The translations under genes and the position numbers were made by a program. Of a stretch of 64,000 nucleotides of DNA, positions 27,542 through 37,990 are shown one piece after another; within the stretch, counting starts at the first letter, position 1; every line of letters starts with the position of its first letter. The notes under the pieces were generated by a model that saw nothing but the letters and a program-made list of their open reading frames with translations, did not search any database and had not been told where the DNA came from. Location of the stretch: assembly GCA_021373015.1 (NCBI GenBank), contig JAJFTJ010000005.1:124001-188000 (forward strand), given 5' to 3'. This DNA is from Nitrospiraceae bacterium (GTDB lineage: Bacteria; Nitrospirota; Thermodesulfovibrionia; Thermodesulfovibrionales; UBA1546).

Positions 27542-28198
27542 TTAGTGTTCTAATAGTTTTGATAACTCTCTGATATCATCAATAATAAAATCAGCGTTTT
27601 TTAATAAATTCCTGCTTCTATATCCATATGTCACTGCAATAGTTTTTATCCCGGCTCTTTTCCCTGCTTGAATATCAATGTCGCTGTCTCCTACAATTAC
27701 CGCCTCATCAGGCTTGACATCCAGAGTCTCGAGCACTTTTTTTATTGGTAATGGAGAAGGCTTCTTTTCTGATACACTGTCACTGCCTATTACTATATCG
27801 AAAAAATGGATAATATTAAGCTGCTCGAGAAGTCTTTTTGAAAGAAATTCCATTTTGTTTGATATGACTGCCTTTTTGTAGGAATCAAGTTGTTCCAGGA
27901 TTGTTATTATTCCCGGATAAAGCTTTGTATTATCAGAAAGGTGCTTCGAATAGTAGTTTAAAAACCTGTCAAGAACATCTTTTTTTAATACGGCATTTTT
28001 ATCTCCCAATATTTTTTCAACTAACCTTGTCAGTCCATCGCCAACCAGCTTTACGACATCATCTTTGGTTAGGGGTTTATAATTAAAATGCTCTAAGGAG
28101 AAATTTAGAGCATTTGTAATATCCATGCTTGAATCAGCAAGAGTGCCGTCGAGATCAAAGATGATAAGCTTTGTTTTCTTAAGGTTTTTCATAGACAT
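27542..28198 (-). CDS. HAD-superfamily hydrolase, phosphoglycolate phosphatase-like
   Basis: This 218-residue HAD phosphatase has motif I IFDLDGTLADSS, motif II VISNKM, motif III Lys in SEKKPSP and motif IV VIVGDSDIDIQAGKRAG. A helical cap (about 20-85) fits the Gph or pyrophosphatase PpaX type. I start at ATG 28198 (MSMKNLKK), or 6 bp further at 28192. The longer TTG start at 28246 would add 16 residues without family similarity and would overlap the promoter of the lipoprotein gene. The physiological substrate is unknown. Confidence 0.85.
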   Translation of the reverse strand: MSMKNLKKTKLIIFDLDGTLADSSMDITNALNFSLEHFNYKPLTKDDVVKLVGDGLTRLVEKILGDKNAVLKKDVLDRFLNYYSKHLSDNTKLYPGIITILEQLDSYKKAVISNKMEFLSKRLLEQLNIIHFFDIVIGSDSVSEKKPSPLPIKKVLETLDVKPDEAVIVGDSDIDIQAGKRAGIKTIAVTYGYRSRNLLKNADFIIDDIRELSKLLEH

Positions 28199-28239
28199 AT
28201 AAGCTAACTGATGCCTAATTATAGCGGATGCATAAAATC

Positions 28240-28269
28240 TTGACAATATTTGATGCTTGTGCTAATAAT
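28240..28269 (+). promoter_or_regulatory. Sigma-70 promoter of the small lipoprotein gene
   Basis: TTGACA (28240-28245) is followed after 18 bp by AATAAT (28264-28269). It gives a leader of about 35 nt that ends in the strong Shine-Dalgarno GGAGGTGA before the ATG at 28311. Confidence 0.55.
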
Positions 28270-28310
28270 ATCAATCAGTTTTTACACTAAAATCAAAGGA
28301 GGTGAATTGA

Positions 28311-28502
28311 ATGAAGAAAACAATGGCAATAATACTTTCACTAGTGCTTATCGTAGCATTTGCACTTGTAGTATCAGGTTGCAAAAAGGCTGAGCAGCCA
28401 AAGGCACCAGAAGCACCAGTAGCAGCACCAGCAGCTCCAGAGAAGGCTCCAGCAGCACCAGAGAAGGCACCAGCAGCTCCAGTAGCACCAGCAAAGAAAT
28501 AA
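28311..28502 (+). CDS. Small Pro/Ala-rich lipoprotein
   Basis: This 63-residue predicted lipoprotein has a basic start, a hydrophobic stretch and the lipobox VVSGC with Cys at residue 24. The 39-residue mature part is KKAEQPKAPE and then an almost pure Pro-Ala-Glu-Lys tract made by a 21-bp tandem repeat. Short Pro-rich lipoproteins of this kind can span the periplasm or cover the outer membrane; no function is established. GGAGGTGA sits 6 nt before the ATG, and an intrinsic terminator follows, so it is a compact single-gene unit that should be strongly translated. Confidence 0.8.
   Translation: MKKTMAIILSLVLIVAFALVVSGCKKAEQPKAPEAPVAAPAAPEKAPAAPEKAPAAPVAPAKK
28434..28475 (+). repeat. 21-bp tandem repeat in the lipoprotein gene
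   Basis: Two full units, 28434-28454 and 28455-28475, differ at two positions (T/A changes) and encode APEKAPA twice. A degraded partial third copy follows, and imperfect copies precede it. Such repeats change length easily. Confidence 0.85.
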
Positions 28503-28516
28503 GCTTGTCTTTAATA

Positions 28517-28561
28517 TTTCAGGGGTGGTTAGAAAATAACCATCCCTGAAATTGCATTTTT
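28517..28561 (+). terminator. Intrinsic terminator of the lipoprotein gene
   Basis: A 15-bp stem TTTCAGGGGTGGTTA/TAACCATCCCTGAAA with one G-T pair and loop GAAAA (28532-28536) is followed by TTGCATTTTT. Confidence 0.88.
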
Positions 28562-28611
28562 ATCCAAAAACTGATATATTATATTTACTCTTAAAATTAT
28601 GTTTAAACTGG

Positions 28612-28640
28612 AAGAGTGGGTTTTCCCACTCTTTTGTTTT
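28612..28640 (+). terminator. Terminator-like hairpin in the rimP leader
   Basis: A perfect 9-bp stem AAGAGTGGG/CCCACTCTT with loop TTTT is followed by TTGTTTT. It ends just before the rimP Shine-Dalgarno (GAGGAAA) and lies after the lipoprotein terminator, so it may serve as an attenuator or a second terminator. Confidence 0.65.
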
Positions 28641-28650
28641 ATTGAGGAAA

Positions 28651-29127
28651 ATGCATACTGAAGCTGAATATATAGAAGAGAAACTGCTAAAGTTTGCAGA
28701 AGCTGTTTCAGAGGAGCAGCGTACTGAAGTATTTGAAGTTAAAGTTTCAGGCGGAAAAAATAGATTTCGCCTAAAAATCGTGATTGACAAAAAAGATGGC
28801 GTAACACTCGATGAATGTGCAGAATTCAGCAGGAAAGTTGCCCTGCTTATAGAAGAAAACAATATTATTCAAAGTTCTTATAATATTGAGGTTTCGTCAC
28901 CGGGGCTTGACAGACCATTGGTTACAGCAAGAGATTTTGAGAGGGTTATAGGAAAACTTGTGAGAATGAATATTAAGGATAAGGAAGGCATAGATAATCA
29001 GAAATCCTTTTTAGGGAAAATTGTCGGGATTGAAGCTGATTATGTAGTTATGGCTTTAGAAAATAAAACCATAACTATCCCGCTTAACAATATATCAAAG
29101 GCACGACTGGAGATTGAGATAAAATGA
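28651..29127 (+). CDS. rimP: Ribosome maturation factor RimP
   Basis: RimP is needed for assembly of the 30S subunit. This 158-residue protein has the conserved N-terminal domain (VSGGKNRFRLKIVIDKKDGVTLDECAEFSRKV), then the family signature VSSPGLDRPL at about residue 80 and the C-terminal Sm-like domain. I start at the ATG at 28651, which has GAGGAAA upstream; the frame stays open further upstream but that region is the terminator-like hairpin. It overlaps nusA by 4 bp (ATGA), the usual rimP-nusA order. Confidence 0.93.
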   Translation: MHTEAEYIEEKLLKFAEAVSEEQRTEVFEVKVSGGKNRFRLKIVIDKKDGVTLDECAEFSRKVALLIEENNIIQSSYNIEVSSPGLDRPLVTARDFERVIGKLVRMNIKDKEGIDNQKSFLGKIVGIEADYVVMALENKTITIPLNNISKARLEIEIK

Positions 29128-30245
29128 CAAAAGAACTATGTCATGTAATTGATCAGATAAGCAGAGAAAAGGGCATTGGACGAGAAATCCTTATAAATGC
29201 TCTTGAATCAGCATTGCTTTCTGCCGCCCGAAAAAAACATGGCGGCAGGGCAAATGTAAATCTCAGAATAGATCCCGGGACTTGCAATATAGCAATTTTT
29301 GAAACAAAGAAGATTGTTGATGCGGTTGTTGACAAAGACCTTGAAATATCAAAAAAAGATGCCAAAAAGATTGCGCCAGACAATAAAGTTGGCGACGATG
29401 TAGAGATTATGCTGGATGTACACGATTTCGGCAGAATTGCTGCACAAACAGCAAAACAGGTTATTTTTCAGAAAGTGCGCGAGGCAGAGAGAGATGTAAT
29501 TTTTAACGAGTTCAAGGATAAAGTCGGTCAGATTGTTACCGGCACTGTGATTAGAAAAGAAAGAAATATATATTTCCTTAATATCGGAAAAACAGAAGCA
29601 ATGCTGCCTCAGAGCGAGGCGCTTACAGGCGAGAATTTAAGAAGAGGCGACTTGGTTAAGGCATACATAGCGGATGTTAAGGTTACAGCAAAAGGGCCTA
29701 TGATACTGGTCTCAAGGGCAACCCCGCAGTTTGTTGCAGGATTATTCAAGATGGAGGTTCCTGAAATATCAGAGGGGCTTGTGGTTATAAAAGACATTGT
29801 GCGTGAACCTGGAGAGAGAACTAAAATTGCGGTTTTTTCAAAGGACACCTCGATAGATCCTGTTGGCGCATGTGTTGGAATGAAAGGCACAAGAGTGCAG
29901 GCTATTGTCCGTGAGCTCAAAGGTGAAAGAATAGACATTATCCCATGGACTGATGATGTACGCATGCTTATTGCGCGTGCCCTGAGTCCTTCAAGCGTTG
30001 AGAGGATAGGCATAAATGAAGAGGGAAAGACTGCTATGGTTGTTGTGAATGATCAGCAGTTATCCCTTGCTATCGGGAAGAGAGGCCAGAACGTAAGACT
30101 TGCAATGAAGCTTACTGGCTGGGACATCGATATAATAAGCGATACAGAATATGCAAAGATCAAGCTGGAAGAAGCTGACAAAGCGCTTGAAGAGAATATG
30201 AACAAGGAACCTGACAAGGAAGAAGATAAGACGGAAGAAATATAA
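29124..30245 (+). CDS. nusA: Transcription termination/antitermination factor NusA
   Basis: NusA binds RNA polymerase and affects pausing, termination and antitermination. This 373-residue form has the N-terminal polymerase-binding domain (residues 1-130), an S1 domain (about 135-200, GQIVTGTVIRKERNIYFLNIG) and two KH domains (VGACVGMKGTRVQAIVREL and AIGKRGQNVRLAMKLTGW). It lacks the acidic repeats of the longer enterobacterial protein and ends in an acidic Glu/Lys tail. infB, which usually follows, is not present here; the next gene is recG. Confidence 0.95.
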   Translation: MTKELCHVIDQISREKGIGREILINALESALLSAARKKHGGRANVNLRIDPGTCNIAIFETKKIVDAVVDKDLEISKKDAKKIAPDNKVGDDVEIMLDVHDFGRIAAQTAKQVIFQKVREAERDVIFNEFKDKVGQIVTGTVIRKERNIYFLNIGKTEAMLPQSEALTGENLRRGDLVKAYIADVKVTAKGPMILVSRATPQFVAGLFKMEVPEISEGLVVIKDIVREPGERTKIAVFSKDTSIDPVGACVGMKGTRVQAIVRELKGERIDIIPWTDDVRMLIARALSPSSVERIGINEEGKTAMVVVNDQQLSLAIGKRGQNVRLAMKLTGWDIDIISDTEYAKIKLEEADKALEENMNKEPDKEEDKTEEI

Positions 30246-30278
30246 AATTTAGTTTTATGAGCTGTTGACCATCTGAGG

Positions 30279-32384
30279 ATGGGTAAAAACCTTTCAGAAT
30301 TTTCAATTCAATATGTAAAAGGGGTTGGTCCTAAAAGGGCTAAGCTTCTTTACAGCCTTGGGATAAAGACTGCAGAAGATGCTCTTTATTATCTGCCATA
30401 CAGGTACGAAGACAGAAAAAATATTAAAAAGATAAGTAATCTTACCTATGGCAGCCTCGAAACAATAGTTGGAAAAATTATATCTGCTGATGTGATAAAA
30501 GTGCCGCGAAGAGGCAATCTGAAGATTTTCGAGCTTATAGTAACTGACGGAAGCGGCCTAGTTAAAGGCAAATGGTTCAACCAGCCGTTCATGCAGAAAA
30601 ATTTTAAAGTCGGGCAGGAAGTAATTCTAAGCGGAATTGTAAAGAGGAATCCTTATTGGGGTGTTGGATTAGAAATTGAGAATCCGGAATATGAATATCT
30701 GACCGAAGAAACATTGTCAGAAACAGACAGTCTTATACACACAGCAAGGATTGTCCCAATCTACAGAACAACTGCAGGTTTAAGCATAAAACAGCTAAGA
30801 ACAATAATGTTCAATGTAGTTAATGAATTTGCCGGCGATGCACAAGATAATATCCCTTATGAAATACTGCAAAGAGCTGCTCTCCTTCCTTTAAAACAAA
30901 GCATTGTTCAATCCCATTTTCCTGATAACGATGCTGATATCAATATATTAAACAGAGGGATAAGCATTTATCAAAAGAGGTTTTATTTTGATGAGCTCTT
31001 TATGTTTGAACTTGGGCTTTCAGTTATGAAAAAAGGAAAGGTTTTGGAAAAAGGAATAGCTTTTCAGCCGGAAGGGATTCTACTTAGAAAACTCACTGAG
31101 GCATTGCCATTTAAACTGACCTCTGCCCAGAAAAAAGTTTTTCAGGAAATTTCAGAGGACATGAAAAAACCACATCCAATGAACAGGCTGATTCAGGGAG
31201 ATGTTGGATGCGGAAAAACAGTAATAGCTGTTATGGCAATGCTTACAGCAATAGAATGCGGTTATCAGACTGCGCTCATGGCTCCAACAGAAATACTTGC
31301 CGAACAGCATTATATAAATTTACACAGGCTTCTCGAGGATATGGGACTTTCAGTATGTCTTCTTACGAGCAGCATAAAAAAGAAGCCTTTGGACGAAATA
31401 GCATCAGGAAAGATTAATATCGTGATTGGGACACATTCGCTTATCCAGGAAAGTGTTGAATTTAAGAATTTAGGAATTGTAGTAATTGATGAACAGCACA
31501 AGTTTGGTGTTATGCAGAGGGCGCTTTTAAGAAAGAAGGCTGTAAATCCTGATATGCTTGTCATGACAGCAACTCCAATCCCAAGAACACTTTCGATGAC
31601 ACTTTACGGCGACCTTGATTTTTCTGTTATTGATGAACTCCCTCCTCACAGAAAACCAATTATAACAAAGCTTTTTAATGACAAACAGAAAGACAATGTT
31701 TACAAAGCCATAACAGAAGAGACATGCAAGAAGAGACAGGTTTATATTGTTTATCCGATTATCGAAGAAAGCGAGAAATCAAATCTTAAATCAGCAATAA
31801 TAGGCAAAGAGGCTATTGAAAAAAAGTTTCCTAATCTGAAGGTAACCCTTATCCATGGGAGGATGAAGCCTCAGGAAAAAGAGAATGTTATGGCATCTTT
31901 TAAAAAAGGAGATATTGATATACTTGTGAGTACAACTGTAATAGAAGTAGGGGTAGATGTGCCTAATGCTTCGATGATGCTAATAATTCACGCAGAAAGA
32001 TTCGGACTTGCACAGCTTCATCAGCTCCGCGGCAGGGTTGGAAGAGGCAATGAACAGTCATATTGTTTTTTATTGGCATATGAACCAATAAGTGAAGATG
32101 CAAGACGAAGACTTGATATAATGGCAGAAAGTACAGATGGATTCAGAATTGCTGAAGAGGATCTAGATATAAGAGGCCCCGGTGAATTTTTTGGAACCAG
32201 GCAAGCAGGAATGCCTGATCTTAAGCTTGCAAACATTATTAGAGACGTTAAACTGCTTGAAAGCGCAAGAAAAGAGGCATTTGATTTAATTGATAAAGAT
32301 GCAGAGCTTAAATCATATCCTGTTTTAAAGAACAGGCTCGAGCATTTCTGGGAAGGCAAAATAGAGCTATTTAAAACAGGATGA
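30279..32384 (+). CDS. recG: ATP-dependent DNA helicase RecG
   Basis: RecG reverses stalled replication forks and moves branches at Holliday junctions. The 701-residue protein fits the family. The wedge/OB domain lies at about 60-150. Helicase motifs follow: Walker [13 protein letters not shown] (about residue 305), TAPTEIL, Walker [11 protein letters not shown], motif [11 protein letters not shown], motif [14 protein letters not shown] and motif [11 protein letters not shown]. The ATG has GAGG upstream and follows nusA after 33 bp. Confidence 0.96.
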   Translation: MGKNLSEFSIQYVKGVGPKRAKLLYSLGIKTAEDALYYLPYRYEDRKNIKKISNLTYGSLETIVGKIISADVIKVPRRGNLKIFELIVTDGSGLVKGKWFNQPFMQKNFKVGQEVILSGIVKRNPYWGVGLEIENPEYEYLTEETLSETDSLIHTARIVPIYRTTAGLSIKQLRTIMFNVVNEFAGDAQDNIPYEILQRAALLPLKQSIVQSHFPDNDADINILNRGISIYQKRFYFDELFMFELGLSVMKKGKVLEKGIAFQPEGILLRKLTEALPFKLTSAQKKVFQEISEDMKKPHPMNRLIQGDVGCGKTVIAVMAMLTAIECGYQTALMAPTEILAEQHYINLHRLLEDMGLSVCLLTSSIKKKPLDEIASGKINIVIGTHSLIQESVEFKNLGIVVIDEQHKFGVMQRALLRKKAVNPDMLVMTATPIPRTLSMTLYGDLDFSVIDELPPHRKPIITKLFNDKQKDNVYKAITEETCKKRQVYIVYPIIEESEKSNLKSAIIGKEAIEKKFPNLKVTLIHGRMKPQEKENVMASFKKGDIDILVSTTVIEVGVDVPNASMMLIIHAERFGLAQLHQLRGRVGRGNEQSYCFLLAYEPISEDARRRLDIMAESTDGFRIAEEDLDIRGPGEFFGTRQAGMPDLKLANIIRDVKLLESARKEAFDLIDKDAELKSYPVLKNRLEHFWEGKIELFKTG

Positions 32385-32444
32385 TTTATTATAGAAGCAT
32401 TGCAAAGTTAATATAATCGGCCTTTAAAAAGATGCGGAGGAAAT

Positions 32445-32759
32445 ATGTGGAAAAGGATTAAAGATAACTTTGAGGAAGGTACAGCTAAAATAAAACGTAT
32501 ATCGTCTTTTATTGCAGAGAGGGTAAAAATCGAATTTTCAATTTTTAGACTTTTAAATGACAGAGAAAAAAAAGAAAAAACAAAAGCTGATAAAGCAAAG
32601 ATAATAGGTGAACGAGTACTAGAACTGAAAAACAGCGGAGAAAAAAATATTTTTAAGGACAAAATAGTAATTGATACAATTGCTGAAATTGAAAAACTTG
32701 ATTTAGAGATTGAGGACCTAAAGCAAAAAACAGCAGAGATCAGCAAAATAGAGGAATAA
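32445..32759 (+). CDS. Hypothetical small charged helical protein
   Basis: This is a 104-residue protein of unknown family. It is rich in Lys, Glu and Ile, without a signal peptide. The second half (ITNs like IVIDTIAEIEKLDLEIEDLKQ) looks like a coiled coil, and the middle segment has KKEKTKADKAK. GGAGG stands 5 bp before the ATG and TATAAT is at 32412-32417, so it is probably expressed. It precedes the prepilin peptidase gene by 10 bp. No function can be given. Confidence 0.65.
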   Translation: MWKRIKDNFEEGTAKIKRISSFIAERVKIEFSIFRLLNDREKKEKTKADKAKIIGERVLELKNSGEKNIFKDKIVIDTIAEIEKLDLEIEDLKQKTAEISKIEE

Positions 32760-32769
32760 ACAAAAAACT

Positions 32770-33540
32770 ATGATCACGATGTATGTAATTATTTTTATTT
32801 TTGGTTCTCTTGTCGGATCTTTTCTTAATGTATGCATCTACAGGCTTCCAAAGCAAGAATCAATTGTAATGCCCTTTTCATATTGTCCTTCATGCAAGAC
32901 ACCAATAAAGGCTTGGGATAATATTCCAATTCTAAGTTATTTATTCCTTCGCTCAAAATGCAGAGCATGCAAGGAAAAAATATCTTTTAGATATCCTGTT
33001 GTCGAGGCTTTAAATGCCTTGTTTTACTGTCTTCTTCTATGGAGATTTGGAATAGGGCTGCACTTGCTTACTTATTTCGCGCTTGTTTCTTCTTTGATAG
33101 TTATAACTTTTATCGATCTGGATTATCAGATAATCCCTGACTCTATAACACTGCCTGGTGTTGTGTTAGGTTTAATCTTAGGGTCTTTTCTTCTTCCTGA
33201 TCCTTTTTCAAGATGGTCTCCTTTGGGATATAAAGCATCACTGATAGGAGCTGTAACAGGATTCGGATTATATTATCTTATCGCTGTTCTCAGCAAAGGC
33301 GGCATGGGAGGCGGTGATATCAAGATGATGGCAATGCTTGGGGCATTTATGGGATGGAAGTCTGTTCTGCTCACAACGTTCTCAGGCAGTTTTTTAGGAG
33401 CAATATGGGGAATTTCGCTCATGATATTTGAAGGCAAAAGCAGAAAAACTAAAATACCTTTTGGGCCATTTCTCGCTGCAGGAGCATTAATAACACTTTT
33501 TTACGGACAGGAGATTCTTTACCTATACCTTAAAAGATGA
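32770..33540 (+). CDS. pilD: Prepilin peptidase / N-methyltransferase (PilD-type)
   Basis: The enzyme cleaves and N-methylates type IV pilins and type II secretion pseudopilins in the inner membrane. The 256-residue protein has an N-terminal helix, the methyltransferase zinc motif with two Cys pairs (CPSC and CRAC), and about seven further helices. The aspartic protease residues are in DLDYQIIPD (about residue 118) and GGGDIKMM (about 180). The start could also be the ATG nine bases downstream (MYVI). The stop overlaps the next ATG by 4 bp, so the kinase that follows is cotranscribed. Confidence 0.93.
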   Translation: MITMYVIIFIFGSLVGSFLNVCIYRLPKQESIVMPFSYCPSCKTPIKAWDNIPILSYLFLRSKCRACKEKISFRYPVVEALNALFYCLLLWRFGIGLHLLTYFALVSSLIVITFIDLDYQIIPDSITLPGVVLGLILGSFLLPDPFSRWSPLGYKASLIGAVTGFGLYYLIAVLSKGGMGGGDIKMMAMLGAFMGWKSVLLTTFSGSFLGAIWGISLMIFEGKSRKTKIPFGPFLAAGALITLFYGQEILYLYLKR

Positions 33541-34772
33541 ATACAGAATCGTTATTCCTATATTCATTTGTATTTCTTTTTTCTTTAGTTGTTTTTCTTT
33601 ATCTCCTCAGATTTTTCATCCGTCACAGCAGTAAAGATAAAGAAGTGGAATACAAGAGCACATCAAAGGTCGGTTTTGTTGTTGATACCTTTCATGAACT
33701 TGTCGCAAAACTAAAAGAAAAAGAAAAAGAGCTGGAAGTTCTCAAGAAGATAGCAGAACAAAGGGCTGAGGATGTTGAGAGCTACAATAAAAATATTCTT
33801 CAGAGCGTTCCGAGCGGGGTAATAAGTTTTGACAATGGATTGAAAATTAAAAGCATAAATATTGCCGCGCAAAAAATTCTTTTGCTGAGATCTGAAGATG
33901 TAATAGATAAATCTTATAATGAATTTCTAATTCAACCAATAACAAACCTTATAAAAGAAAGCAGTTTTATTGAAAGAGCAGACGTTCAATATAAGATATC
34001 AACAGGTAGAACACTTCGTCTAGGACTTACGTATTCACCGCTTCTTGACAATGCTGAGAAAAAGATTGGGAGCATACTTGTGTTTACAGACCTTACTGAA
34101 CTCAAGGCGCTGGAATCACAGGCTGAGCTGAGAAAAAGACTGTCAAACCTTGGCGAGATGTCAGCAGGCATTGCTCATGAGATTAGAAACCCTCTTGGAG
34201 TTATTGCTGGATATGCCAAACTTCTTTCCAGGAAACTTGATCCTGCATTGCTTCCGACAGTTGATGCAATTACAAAAGAGATCGAGATAATGGACAGGAT
34301 TATTTTGGATTTTCTTTCATTTGCAAAACCAATAGAAGTAGTTCCGACTAAAATAAATTTATATGAAATGATTAGCAGCTGTTTCTTTCATATTTCAACT
34401 GACAAAAAAAATATAGATGCAACCATAGATATAGATAAATTATTGAATATATCTGGGGATGAAGTTTTATTAAGGCAGGCATTTACTAATCTGATACAAA
34501 ATGCAGCTGAATCAATGAAAAATGGCGGAAGACTTGCTTTTAGATATGCTCAACAGGACAAATACGCTGAGATAGAAATATCAGATACTGGGCATGGGAT
34601 ACCTGAAGGCATAAAAGACAAAATATTTCTTCCATTTTATACAACTAAAGAAAAAGGAACCGGTCTTGGTCTTGCAATAGTCCATAAGATAATAATTTCA
34701 CACGGCGGGACTATTTCAGTAGAGAGCGCAGAAACAGGTACGACCTTCAGGCTTAAACTCCCGATAACTTAA
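33537..34772 (+). CDS. PAS-domain sensor histidine kinase
   Basis: This 411-residue kinase has one N-terminal helix (residues 5-26), a coiled coil (about 50-75), a PAS domain (about 82-195, [15 protein letters not shown]) and the kinase core. The H box is [12 protein letters not shown], the N box [10 protein letters not shown]1 DTGHGIPEG and G2 GTGLGLAIV. The arrangement resembles NtrB/AtoS kinases that pair with sigma-54 activators, though no regulator is adjacent. A partner may be the NtrC-type protein at 52576-53955 or lie elsewhere. Its stop overlaps that of convergent glnS. Confidence 0.9.
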   Translation: MNTESLFLYSFVFLFSLVVFLYLLRFFIRHSSKDKEVEYKSTSKVGFVVDTFHELVAKLKEKEKELEVLKKIAEQRAEDVESYNKNILQSVPSGVISFDNGLKIKSINIAAQKILLLRSEDVIDKSYNEFLIQPITNLIKESSFIERADVQYKISTGRTLRLGLTYSPLLDNAEKKIGSILVFTDLTELKALESQAELRKRLSNLGEMSAGIAHEIRNPLGVIAGYAKLLSRKLDPALLPTVDAITKEIEIMDRIILDFLSFAKPIEVVPTKINLYEMISSCFFHISTDKKNIDATIDIDKLLNISGDEVLLRQAFTNLIQNAAESMKNGGRLAFRYAQQDKYAEIEISDTGHGIPEGIKDKIFLPFYTTKEKGTGLGLAIVHKIIISHGGTISVESAETGTTFRLKLPIT

Positions 34773-36466
34773 TTTTTCTTCTGAGATTTTTCTATTTTAG
34801 CCCATGTATCCCGCAAAGCAACTGTGCGGTTAAATACTAATTTATTGCCTTGTGAATCAGGATCAACACAAAAATAACCGAGCCTTTCGAACTGATATTT
34901 ACTTCCAGATGCTGCTCCTGAAAGGCTTGGCTCTATGTAACATGTCTTGATTGTTTCAAGAGACTTGGGGTTTACATAAGATTTAAAGTCTAGTCCTTCT
35001 TCGTCAGTATCAGTATCTGCTTCAAAAAAAAGGTGATCATAAAGACGAACTTCTGCATTTAGCGAATGCTCAGCTGAAACCCAGTGAAGTGTTGCCTTTA
35101 TTTTTCTGTTGTCAGGTGAATTTCCTCCGCGCGTTTCTGGGTCATATGTGCAATGAAGTTCGATTATCTCGCCAGTTTTTTCATCTTTTACAACTTTTGT
35201 GCATGTGATGTAGTAAGCATATCTAAGTCTTATTTCACGTCCTGGAGCCAGGCGGAAAAATTCCTTTGGAGGATTTTCTTTAAAATCATCTTTTTCAATA
35301 TAGATTATTTTTGAGAACGGCACTTTTCTAATTCCCATACTCGCATCTTCAGGATTATTTATTGCTTCAAGCTCCTCTGTTTTTTTATCAGGATAATTAT
35401 CTATTATTACTTTTAGAGGATTTATAACTGCCATTGCACGCATCGCTGTTTTGTTTAAGTGTTCTCTGATACAGAATTCCAGCAGTGCAATGTCTACCAT
35501 ACTGTCTCTTTTTGCTACGCCTATGCGCTCGCAAAAATTCCGAATTGATTCAGGCGTATACCCGCGTCTTCTCAACCCTGCAAGAGTAGGCATTCGCGGA
35601 TCATCCCATCCTTTTACAAATGATTCCTTTACGACTTGGAATAATTTGCGCTTGCTCATTACTGTGTGGCTCAGATTAAGGCGTGCAAACTCTATCTGCT
35701 GCGGATGATGAATCTTAAGTTCATTCAGGAACCAATCGTATAATGGCCTGTGGTCTTCAAATTCGAGAGTGCATATTGAGTGAGTTATTCCTTCTATCGA
35801 GTCTGAGATACAGTGAGCATAATCATATGTAGGATATATAGACCATTTATGCCCGGTCATATGATGTTCTGCATGCAAAATACGATACATCACTGGATCA
35901 CGCATATTGATATTCCCTGATTTCATGTCTATTTTCGCCCTGAGAGTGCGTAAGCCATCAGGAAAATCACCTTTTCTCATGGATTCGAATAAGCTCAGAT
36001 TTTCTTCTATTGAACGGCTGCGATAAGGACTTTCTTTGCCTGGCTCAGTCAATGTGCCGCGATATTGTCTCATCTCATCAGCGTTAAGATCACAGACATA
36101 TGCCTTGCCGAGTTTTATTAATTCAACTGCGTAATTGTAAAGTTTTTCAAAATAATCAGATGCATGATAAAGTCTGTCTCCCCACTCAAATCCAAGCCAT
36201 TTTACATCCTGTTTTATAGCTTCGACATATTCGGTATCTTCTTTTGCAGGATTAGTATCATCGAACCTCAGGTTGCAAAGACCTTTGAATTCTTCAGCTA
36301 TTCCGAAATTCAAACATATGGATTTAGCATGACCTATATGCAAATATCCATTAGGCTCGGGAGGGAAACGCGTGTGAACTTTTTTATTATACCGGTTGGA
36401 ATCAATATCATTTTTAACGATCTCTCTTACAAAGTCAATAGTTTTTGAAGAATCTTGAATTGTCAT
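34769..36466 (-). CDS. glnS: Glutaminyl-tRNA synthetase
   Basis: This class I aminoacyl-tRNA synthetase charges tRNA-Gln with glutamine. The 565-residue length matches GlnRS. The ATP-binding signatures are [15 protein letters not shown] (HIGH motif) and VMSKRKL (KMSKS variant). The C-terminal beta-barrel anticodon-binding domains follow. It is 19 bp downstream of gltX on the same strand, so both enzymes are probably cotranscribed. GlnRS is absent from many bacteria, which use GatCAB instead. Confidence 0.97.
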   Translation of the reverse strand: MTIQDSSKTIDFVREIVKNDIDSNRYNKKVHTRFPPEPNGYLHIGHAKSICLNFGIAEEFKGLCNLRFDDTNPAKEDTEYVEAIKQDVKWLGFEWGDRLYHASDYFEKLYNYAVELIKLGKAYVCDLNADEMRQYRGTLTEPGKESPYRSRSIEENLSLFESMRKGDFPDGLRTLRAKIDMKSGNINMRDPVMYRILHAEHHMTGHKWSIYPTYDYAHCISDSIEGITHSICTLEFEDHRPLYDWFLNELKIHHPQQIEFARLNLSHTVMSKRKLFQVVKESFVKGWDDPRMPTLAGLRRRGYTPESIRNFCERIGVAKRDSMVDIALLEFCIREHLNKTAMRAMAVINPLKVIIDNYPDKKTEELEAINNPEDASMGIRKVPFSKIIYIEKDDFKENPPKEFFRLAPGREIRLRYAYYITCTKVVKDEKTGEIIELHCTYDPETRGGNSPDNRKIKATLHWVSAEHSLNAEVRLYDHLFFEADTDTDEEGLDFKSYVNPKSLETIKTCYIEPSLSGAASGSKYQFERLGYFCVDPDSQGNKLVFNRTVALRDTWAKIEKSQKKN

Positions 36467-36485
36467 TAAAAAATAATTATCCTTT

Positions 36486-37901
36486 TTAAAATTGAGCAGT
36501 TGCTGTTATAGAATTTATTGCTCTGTCCAGTCTTTTTAAGGTCTTTTCTTTGCCTATAACTTCCAGAACCTCAAATATACCAGGGCTTTCAGTTCCGCCT
36601 GTTATTGCAACACGTACAGGCTGAGCAAGACCTCCGAGTTTAATATTGTTTTTTTCAACTATTGATTTAAATATTTTTTCTAAATCTCCTGCTTTAAAAT
36701 CAGAAATGGATGAAAGGCCGGCCTTGATCTCTACAAGTAGATTCTTGTTTTTTTCGTTCAGAAATTTAGTTTTTGCTTTTTCATCATAATCAACATCTTC
36801 AGATATATAGTACTGTAGTGAAGCTGCAAGTTCTAGCAGAGTTTTTGAACGCTCTTTTAGAGTATCAATCGCTCTTGCAAGCCAGCTCATGTCAAGCTTC
36901 TGATTGTCACTGATGATTTTTTTGTTTATCAGAAATGGAATAACAAGTTCAGCAAGTTTTTCTGAGGGCGTGTTCATTATATACTGGCTGTTAAGCCAGA
37001 GCAGTTTTTCAGGATTGAAAACAGCAGATGATTTTCCGACATTCTCAAAAGTGAAATGTTTTATGATTTCTTCTCTTGTAAAAATCTCCTGGTCTCCATA
37101 AGACCAGCCAAGACGCACTAGATAGTTAACCAAAGCATCAGGAAGATAGCCCATGTCTTTGTATGCCATTACAGAAGTTGCCCCGTGTCTTTTGCTCAGT
37201 CTTGCTTTATCTGAGCCGAGTATCATAGGCAGATGAGCAAAGTCTGGGATGCTGTAACCCAGGGCTTTATATATATGAATCTGTTTCGGTGTATTGTTAA
37301 GATGGTCATCGCCTCTTATAATATGCGTTATTTTCATATCCACATCATCAACAACAACAGTAAAATTATAAGTTGGAGTATTGTCAGAGCGCATTATTAT
37401 TAAATCATCCAGCTGACTGTTATCAAACACAATTTTGCCTCTGATAAGATCATTTACAACAGTCTCTCCTGTTTGCGGCATTGCGAATCTTATAGCAGCA
37501 TTTTTGCCGTCTTTATTTTTGATATTTCTGCACTTGCCGGAGTATTTTATGGTTTTTCCTTGTGCTAATGCTTCCTGCCTTCTGGTTTCGAGTTCTTCAG
37601 GAGAGCAATAACAATAATATGCCTTGCCTTCATTGATAAGTTTTTCTGCATATTTTCTGTATACATCAAATCTTTCTGTCTGTCTGAAAGGGCCTTCGTC
37701 ACATTCGAGATTAAGCCATTTCATCCCCTCAATAATTGCATCTATATATTCTTCTGTAGAACGGGTTGTGTCTGTGTCTTCAATCCGTAGTATGAATTTT
37801 CCGTTTTTATTGCGGGCATAAAGATAGTTAAAAAGCGCAGTTCTTGCACCTCCGATATGGAGATGGCCTGTTGGACTTGGCGCAAAGCGAACTCTTACCA
37901 T
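36486..37901 (-). CDS. gltX: Glutamyl-tRNA synthetase
   Basis: This is a 471-residue class I synthetase. The HIGH motif is [19 protein letters not shown] and the KMSKS motif is [11 protein letters not shown] at about residue 240. A zinc-like segment CYCSPEELE precedes them near residue 100, and the helical anticodon-binding domain forms the C-terminal third. It precedes glnS. Discriminating and non-discriminating forms cannot be separated by eye. Confidence 0.96.
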   Translation of the reverse strand: MVRVRFAPSPTGHLHIGGARTALFNYLYARNKNGKFILRIEDTDTTRSTEEYIDAIIEGMKWLNLECDEGPFRQTERFDVYRKYAEKLINEGKAYYCYCSPEELETRRQEALAQGKTIKYSGKCRNIKNKDGKNAAIRFAMPQTGETVVNDLIRGKIVFDNSQLDDLIIMRSDNTPTYNFTVVVDDVDMKITHIIRGDDHLNNTPKQIHIYKALGYSIPDFAHLPMILGSDKARLSKRHGATSVMAYKDMGYLPDALVNYLVRLGWSYGDQEIFTREEIIKHFTFENVGKSSAVFNPEKLLWLNSQYIMNTPSEKLAELVIPFLINKKIISDNQKLDMSWLARAIDTLKERSKTLLELAASLQYYISEDVDYDEKAKTKFLNEKNKNLLVEIKAGLSSISDFKAGDLEKIFKSIVEKNNIKLGGLAQPVRVAITGGTESPGIFEVLEVIGKEKTLKRLDRAINSITATAQF

Positions 37902-37990
37902 TTACTGTTTAAATACCTCCGAAAAATTTAAGTATATAAATATAACACATTATAGGGTTAAATATAGGAAGAGTGAGCTTAAGAACGGTC

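Noticed and set aside
28552-28650. Upstream extension of rimP
   Set aside because: It would translate through a terminator-like hairpin and lacks RimP similarity; the ATG at 28651 has a proper ribosome site.
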